9,684 nt of DNA, taken from JBBIJH01 sp037446075. GTDB taxonomy: Bacteria > Bacteroidota > Ignavibacteria > UBA10030 > JAHEZR01. The stretch covers positions 1-9,684 of the forward strand of contig JBBIJH010000095.1 in the NCBI GenBank assembly GCA_037446075.1, written 5' to 3'. Under the pieces are notes generated by a model. The model was not told the DNA's origin. It worked only from the letters and a program-made list of their open reading frames with translations, and searched no databases. Every line of letters begins with the position of its first letter. The first letter of the stretch is position 1. Position numbers and translations under genes: made by a program. Below, one piece after another: positions 6,855-9,684 of this stretch.

Positions 6855-7640
6855 ATGCCCCATTATCCTATCACGGAAGAACAGATTCAATTCTACGAGA
6901 TCAACGGCTTTGTCAAGCTAGAGGGTGTCCTCTCGTTGGCAGAGGTCGAAGAACTTCGCACTGCGATGGAAGTAGCCGTCGCAGAGAGAAAGCGGAGGGA
7001 TGCTATTGAAGGGCCACTCCAGGAAAAGAGCTACGAGAAAGTCTTCCTTCAGATGGTGAACCTCTGGGAGAATTATCCCACCATCAGGAAGTTTACTCTT
7101 GACAATCGACTTGGCGAAATCGCCCGGCGCCTGGCACGCGCAAAACACGTCCGGCTCTGGCACGACCATGCGCTCATCAAACCACCAAAGGATGGCGCAC
7201 CGACGGCGTGGCATCAGGACCTTCCCTACTGGCCGATGAAACAAGAGACCGCTCTCTCATGCTGGCTGGCGCTTGACGATGTGACGGTGGAAAATGGATG
7301 CATGCACTTCATTCCGGGCTCACACAAGTTTGGCAGGTTCGAGCCAATCCCGCTCGCAAATCCAACTAATCTCTTGGATCTTGTGCCCCCGGAAGTACGA
7401 GCGAATGCCCATCCGGTGCCGGTGGAGCTGAGGGCGGGAAGTTGTACCTTCCATAATGGATTGACATTCCATTATGCTGGGCCAAACACGACTGAGCGAG
7501 CGAGACGTGCCTTTGTGATCATCTACATTCCCGAGGGTGTTACGTACATGCCGGTCACTCACGTTGTCGGCGATCGGGCGAATCTGAGAGAGGGACAGGA
7601 ATTTGACTCCGACCTGTTCCCAGTTGTCGCCAGCGAATAA
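6855..7640 (+). CDS. Phytanoyl-CoA dioxygenase (PhyH) family protein, first of a tandem pair
   Basis: A 261-residue Fe(II)/2-oxoglutarate-dependent oxygenase of the PhyH family, soluble, no signal peptide. The iron facial triad is His120 and Asp122 (WHQDLPYWP) plus probably His206 (FHYAGPN); Arg218 in TERARRAF fits the 2-oxoglutarate carboxylate anchor. The core beta-strand block WLALDDVTVENGCMHFIPGSHKFG (137-160) is typical. The family hydroxylates or otherwise oxidises diverse substrates (branched acyl-CoA, ectoine, halogenation substrates, natural products), so the reaction here cannot be named. All catalytic residues are intact, so it is probably active. The ATG at 6855 has only a weak upstream GAGA. 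It lies 37 bp before a second PhyH gene, and the two are probably co-transcribed. It is divergent from the split metE unit. Confidence 0.92.
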   Translation: MPHYPITEEQIQFYEINGFVKLEGVLSLAEVEELRTAMEVAVAERKRRDAIEGPLQEKSYEKVFLQMVNLWENYPTIRKFTLDNRLGEIARRLARAKHVRLWHDHALIKPPKDGAPTAWHQDLPYWPMKQETALSCWLALDDVTVENGCMHFIPGSHKFGRFEPIPLANPTNLLDLVPPEVRANAHPVPVELRAGSCTFHNGLTFHYAGPNTTERARRAFVIIYIPEGVTYMPVTHVVGDRANLREGQEFDSDLFPVVASE

Positions 7641-7677
7641 AGCAATTACCGTCGAACCAATTCCAAGGACCTACCCC

Positions 7678-8418
7678 ATGTTCCGAAACCTAACTCAAGA
7701 TGATATCGCGGCCTACTACCGAGATGGATTCATGAAATACGGCCGGATCCTCACCCAAGAGGAATTATCGGATGTAAGGGCTTATGTCGATAGAGTAATC
7801 GCAAATCTACCTCCCGGAAAGCGACCAGAGAATTTGAACATGCCACACGTTAACGATCCGTACCTACTGCGACTTTGTTCGCATCCACGTATTCTCGACG
7901 TAATTGAGAAATTCATCGGACCGAACATCGTCCTGTTTGCCAGCCACATCATAAGCAAGCGCCAGGGCGATGGGCTCCCGATCCCGTGGCATCAAGATGC
8001 AGCATACTGGGAGTTAGAACCGATGAAAGTGATGACGCTTTGGCTCGCAATCGATGATTCGACTGTACAGAATGGGGCCATGCGTGTGATACCGGGGAGT
8101 CACCTCTGGGGAAAGATCCAACACGTGCCGTACACCGTTAAAGAGCAAGTGCTGGATCAAGAGATGGCCGACATCAAACTCGATGAATCAAAGGCGGTGG
8201 ACGTGGAGCTGAAGGCAGGAGAATGTTCTCTCCACGAACCAATGTTGATCCATGGCTCGAAGCCAAATACTTCCACGATGCGCCGATGTGGGTACACAAT
8301 GCGCTTCATGCCACCTGAGACAAAACTGCTCCGAACGGGACGCTATAAGGACCATCCTCTCTATCTTCTCCGCGGCAATGATGTACGTGGAACGAATACC
8401 TACGTGAATGTTCCATAG
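7678..8418 (+). CDS. Phytanoyl-CoA dioxygenase (PhyH) family protein, second of a tandem pair
   Basis: A 246-residue PhyH-family Fe(II)/2-oxoglutarate oxygenase. The iron ligands are His105 and Asp107 (PWHQDAAYW) and His192 (LIHGSKPN); Arg203 (MRRCGY) is the probable 2-oxoglutarate anchor. The central block LWLAIDDSTVQNGAMRVIPG (121-140) parallels that of the preceding gene, but the rest has diverged, so this looks like an old duplication or two co-recruited paralogues rather than a recent copy. ATG 7678 is preferred because AAGGA lies 8 nt upstream; a longer frame opens at 7603 inside the previous gene and adds 25 residues that do not resemble the family. The substrate is not evident. The gene converges on the redoxin gene with a 55-bp gap containing no convincing terminator. 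Confidence 0.92.
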   Translation: MFRNLTQDDIAAYYRDGFMKYGRILTQEELSDVRAYVDRVIANLPPGKRPENLNMPHVNDPYLLRLCSHPRILDVIEKFIGPNIVLFASHIISKRQGDGLPIPWHQDAAYWELEPMKVMTLWLAIDDSTVQNGAMRVIPGSHLWGKIQHVPYTVKEQVLDQEMADIKLDESKAVDVELKAGECSLHEPMLIHGSKPNTSTMRRCGYTMRFMPPETKLLRTGRYKDHPLYLLRGNDVRGTNTYVNVP

Positions 8419-8473
8419 GCTTAAGTTCGGAGGGTTAATAAGCTCTGGGCGGGCAAAACCGGGGGAAAAGCTT

Positions 8474-9499
8474 TCACCCGCTCTCACTAACGAGAGCCTC
8501 CGGAATCAGGGCAGAGACAAAAGAGAACGCGTAGATTCCAAAACTGCTTGAGTTGACCATGAGCTTCAGGGTGTGCTCTCCGAATTCTCGGTTTCTGACC
8601 AGATTGTACAGCTTTCCCTCGGTCACCCTTACAACACTATGCCCCTTTTCGTCAATGGTGACGTCGTCCCCCTTCAGCTCGTTCGGCAATGGCAAACCAT
8701 CCTGGAAAATCTGAAAAACGAAGTCGCGTTCCTTTTCCGGGTTGATGACAGCGTTGACTTCCAAGGCGTGGTAAGAGATGAGGATATATCCTTCACTGGA
8801 TGGATCACCGTCGTACCGGATGAAATCCCTCTCAATGAACCAGCGCCCATTGAGATAGAAGTGTCCATCGACGTGAATGCCCTGATCGACGTATTCAATC
8901 GTCGAATCCAGATTCAGCCCTTCGACATTTCCGATCGAACCACGAGTGTACCCCGTGTATATTTCCGGAGTCGTTCGGTAGCAAACCGCGCCCGGCCGAT
9001 CGGTATCCCTCAGCGGTTCCATCAACATAGGGAGCTCGCCATGAAACCCAGCTTCCACTAGCAATACTTGAATTCCGCGTTCGATCTCTGTGTAGTGGCC
9101 TTCCCCAAAATAATAGTAACGCACATATCCATCCCGATCGATGAGGAACCTCCCGGGCCAGGATTGACTGCCGAAAGCATTCCAGATCAAATACTGATTA
9201 TCGGTAACGACGGGATAGCCGATTCCAAGCCGATTAATCGCTTCCGAGACTGCTTCAGCTTTGCGAGCGAACCCGAAGTGCGGTGTATGAACTCCGATGA
9301 CGACCAGGCCCCATTCGCGGTATCGCAGATCCCATTCGACGAGATACGGAATCCCCCGAAGGCAGCCTATGGAAGTGTAGTCCCAGAAATCGATGAGGAT
9401 TACGCTGCCGTGAAGTGCGCTGAGTGGGAGGGGGTCTGAGTTAAACCAGAAGTCCCCATAGATCTCTGGCGCACGAAAACTCTTGGGGCGAATTTCCAT
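8474..9499 (-). CDS. Thioredoxin-fold (redoxin) protein with DipZ-like C-terminal domain; first active-site Cys replaced by Ser
   Basis: A 341-residue two-domain protein. Residues about 6-155 are a TlpA/redoxin thioredoxin fold: ILIDFWDYTSIGCLRGIPYL (34-53), GLVVIGVHTPHF (64-75), and the cis-proline segment SWPGRFLID (113-121, Pro115). Relatives usually have TCxxCLR here; this protein has Thr42-Ser43-Ile44-Gly45-Cys46, so the nucleophilic Cys is Ser and only the resolving Cys remains. Residues about 177-341 resemble the DipZ C-terminal carbohydrate-binding-like domain (Thioredoxin_10): TPEIYTGYTRG, FYLNGRWFIE, VFQIFQDGLPLP, and LYNLVRNREFGEHTLKL. No signal peptide is visible. The ATG at 9499 follows an in-frame TAG at 9506-9508; its local RBS is poor. 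A promoter candidate lies at 9552-9580. The role is probably thiol-related or carrier/binding rather than ordinary disulfide exchange. Confidence 0.88.
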   Translation of the reverse strand: MEIRPKSFRAPEIYGDFWFNSDPLPLSALHGSVILIDFWDYTSIGCLRGIPYLVEWDLRYREWGLVVIGVHTPHFGFARKAEAVSEAINRLGIGYPVVTDNQYLIWNAFGSQSWPGRFLIDRDGYVRYYYFGEGHYTEIERGIQVLLVEAGFHGELPMLMEPLRDTDRPGAVCYRTTPEIYTGYTRGSIGNVEGLNLDSTIEYVDQGIHVDGHFYLNGRWFIERDFIRYDGDPSSEGYILISYHALEVNAVINPEKERDFVFQIFQDGLPLPNELKGDDVTIDEKGHSVVRVTEGKLYNLVRNREFGEHTLKLMVNSSSFGIYAFSFVSALIPEALVSESG

Positions 9500-9551
9500 A
9501 TGGCTCTAAGAGATGTAGGACAGGGCCTCCTTCCGGTACTCTCCCCGATGG

Positions 9552-9580
9552 AATCTAAAGACTGAAATCCTCAAAGGCAA
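9552..9580 (-). promoter_or_regulatory. Candidate promoter of the redoxin gene
   Basis: On the minus strand, TTGCCT (9580-9575) and TAGATT (9557-9552) are 17 nt apart, each 4/6 to the sigma-70 consensus. They sit between the upstream gene's stop and the redoxin start, giving a leader of about 45 nt. Supported by position and spacing only. Confidence 0.35.
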
Positions 9581-9598
9581 GACTTTCTCGATCCGGCT

Positions 9599-9684
9599 TC
9601 ACACGCCTTTCATGACGACCACAAATTCGCCAGTCTTGCCCTTCGCCGTGAAGTAATCCAACAGCTCTTTCGATGATCCTCGCT
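9599..9684 (-). CDS. rsmI: C-terminal end of a probable RsmI (16S rRNA C1402 2'-O-methyltransferase), partial
   Basis: A minus-strand frame is open from the right edge to the TGA at 9599-9601. It encodes 27 visible residues, with RGSSKELLDYF followed by TGEFVVVMKGV. This matches the usual end of RsmI proteins that lack the extra E. coli-type C-terminal extension (an RGxxxELLxxF segment, then KGEFVVVxxG). RsmI methylates the 2'-O of cytidine 1402 in 16S rRNA with SAM. The match rests on a short conserved tail only, so the gene name is tentative. The redoxin gene starts 99 bp downstream. Confidence 0.55.
   Translation of the reverse strand, partial: RGSSKELLDYFTAKGKTGEFVVVMKGV

Noticed and set aside
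8480..8497. Hairpin GCTCTC-ACTAAC-GAGAGC as a terminator for the PhyH pair
   Set aside because: It lies inside the last codons of the redoxin gene, has only a 6-bp stem and no adjacent T-run on either strand.
8573..9061. A 162-codon plus-strand open frame opposite the redoxin gene
   Set aside because: It mirrors the well-supported redoxin coding sequence and shows no recognisable domain.
9506..9598. In-frame continuation between the rsmI-like stop and the TAG at 9506, as a separate small gene
   Set aside because: It is about 30 codons with no good start codon or RBS and contains the redoxin promoter candidate.

Overview
The window is bacterial chromosomal DNA of medium GC (about 50% by eye) with compact genes. 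I cannot place the organism beyond an educated guess. A pair of phytanoyl-CoA dioxygenase-family genes, an Alvin/YfhL-type ferredoxin, a DipZ-like redoxin and a methionine synthase split into two genes together suggest an uncultivated or little-studied phylum (for example Poribacteria-, Acidobacteria- or Tectomicrobia-like) rather than a model lineage. I see no phage, transposon, CRISPR, tRNA or rRNA signal.

Layout, left to right. Bases 2-748 (minus) hold the N-terminal 249 residues of a metallo-beta-lactamase-fold hydrolase that runs off the left edge. A strong intrinsic terminator (790-843) lies between it and a 2[4Fe-4S] ferredoxin gene (876-1220, minus), which has its own well-formed promoter. 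Next come four minus-strand genes that read as one transcription unit from about 6620 down to 1392: a MetE N-terminal-domain protein, a MetE C-terminal catalytic-domain protein (the two overlap by an ATGA), a secreted M1-family metallopeptidase, and a six-helix membrane protein with a strongly basic tail.

A 278-bp divergent intergenic region (6577-6854) separates this unit from two plus-strand tandem PhyH-family dioxygenases (6855-7640 and 7678-8418). These converge on a minus-strand thioredoxin-fold protein with a DipZ-type C-terminal domain (8474-9499). The last 86 bases hold what looks like the C-terminus of rsmI.

The most interesting points are two. The methionine synthase is split, with both halves translationally coupled, and its catalytic half keeps the His, Cys and Cys zinc ligands at the E. 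coli spacing but has Ala where the fourth ligand, Glu, is expected. The redoxin has Ser where the first Cys of its CxxC site is expected. I found no clearly new multi-gene system; the rest looks like ordinary metabolic and housekeeping gene content.
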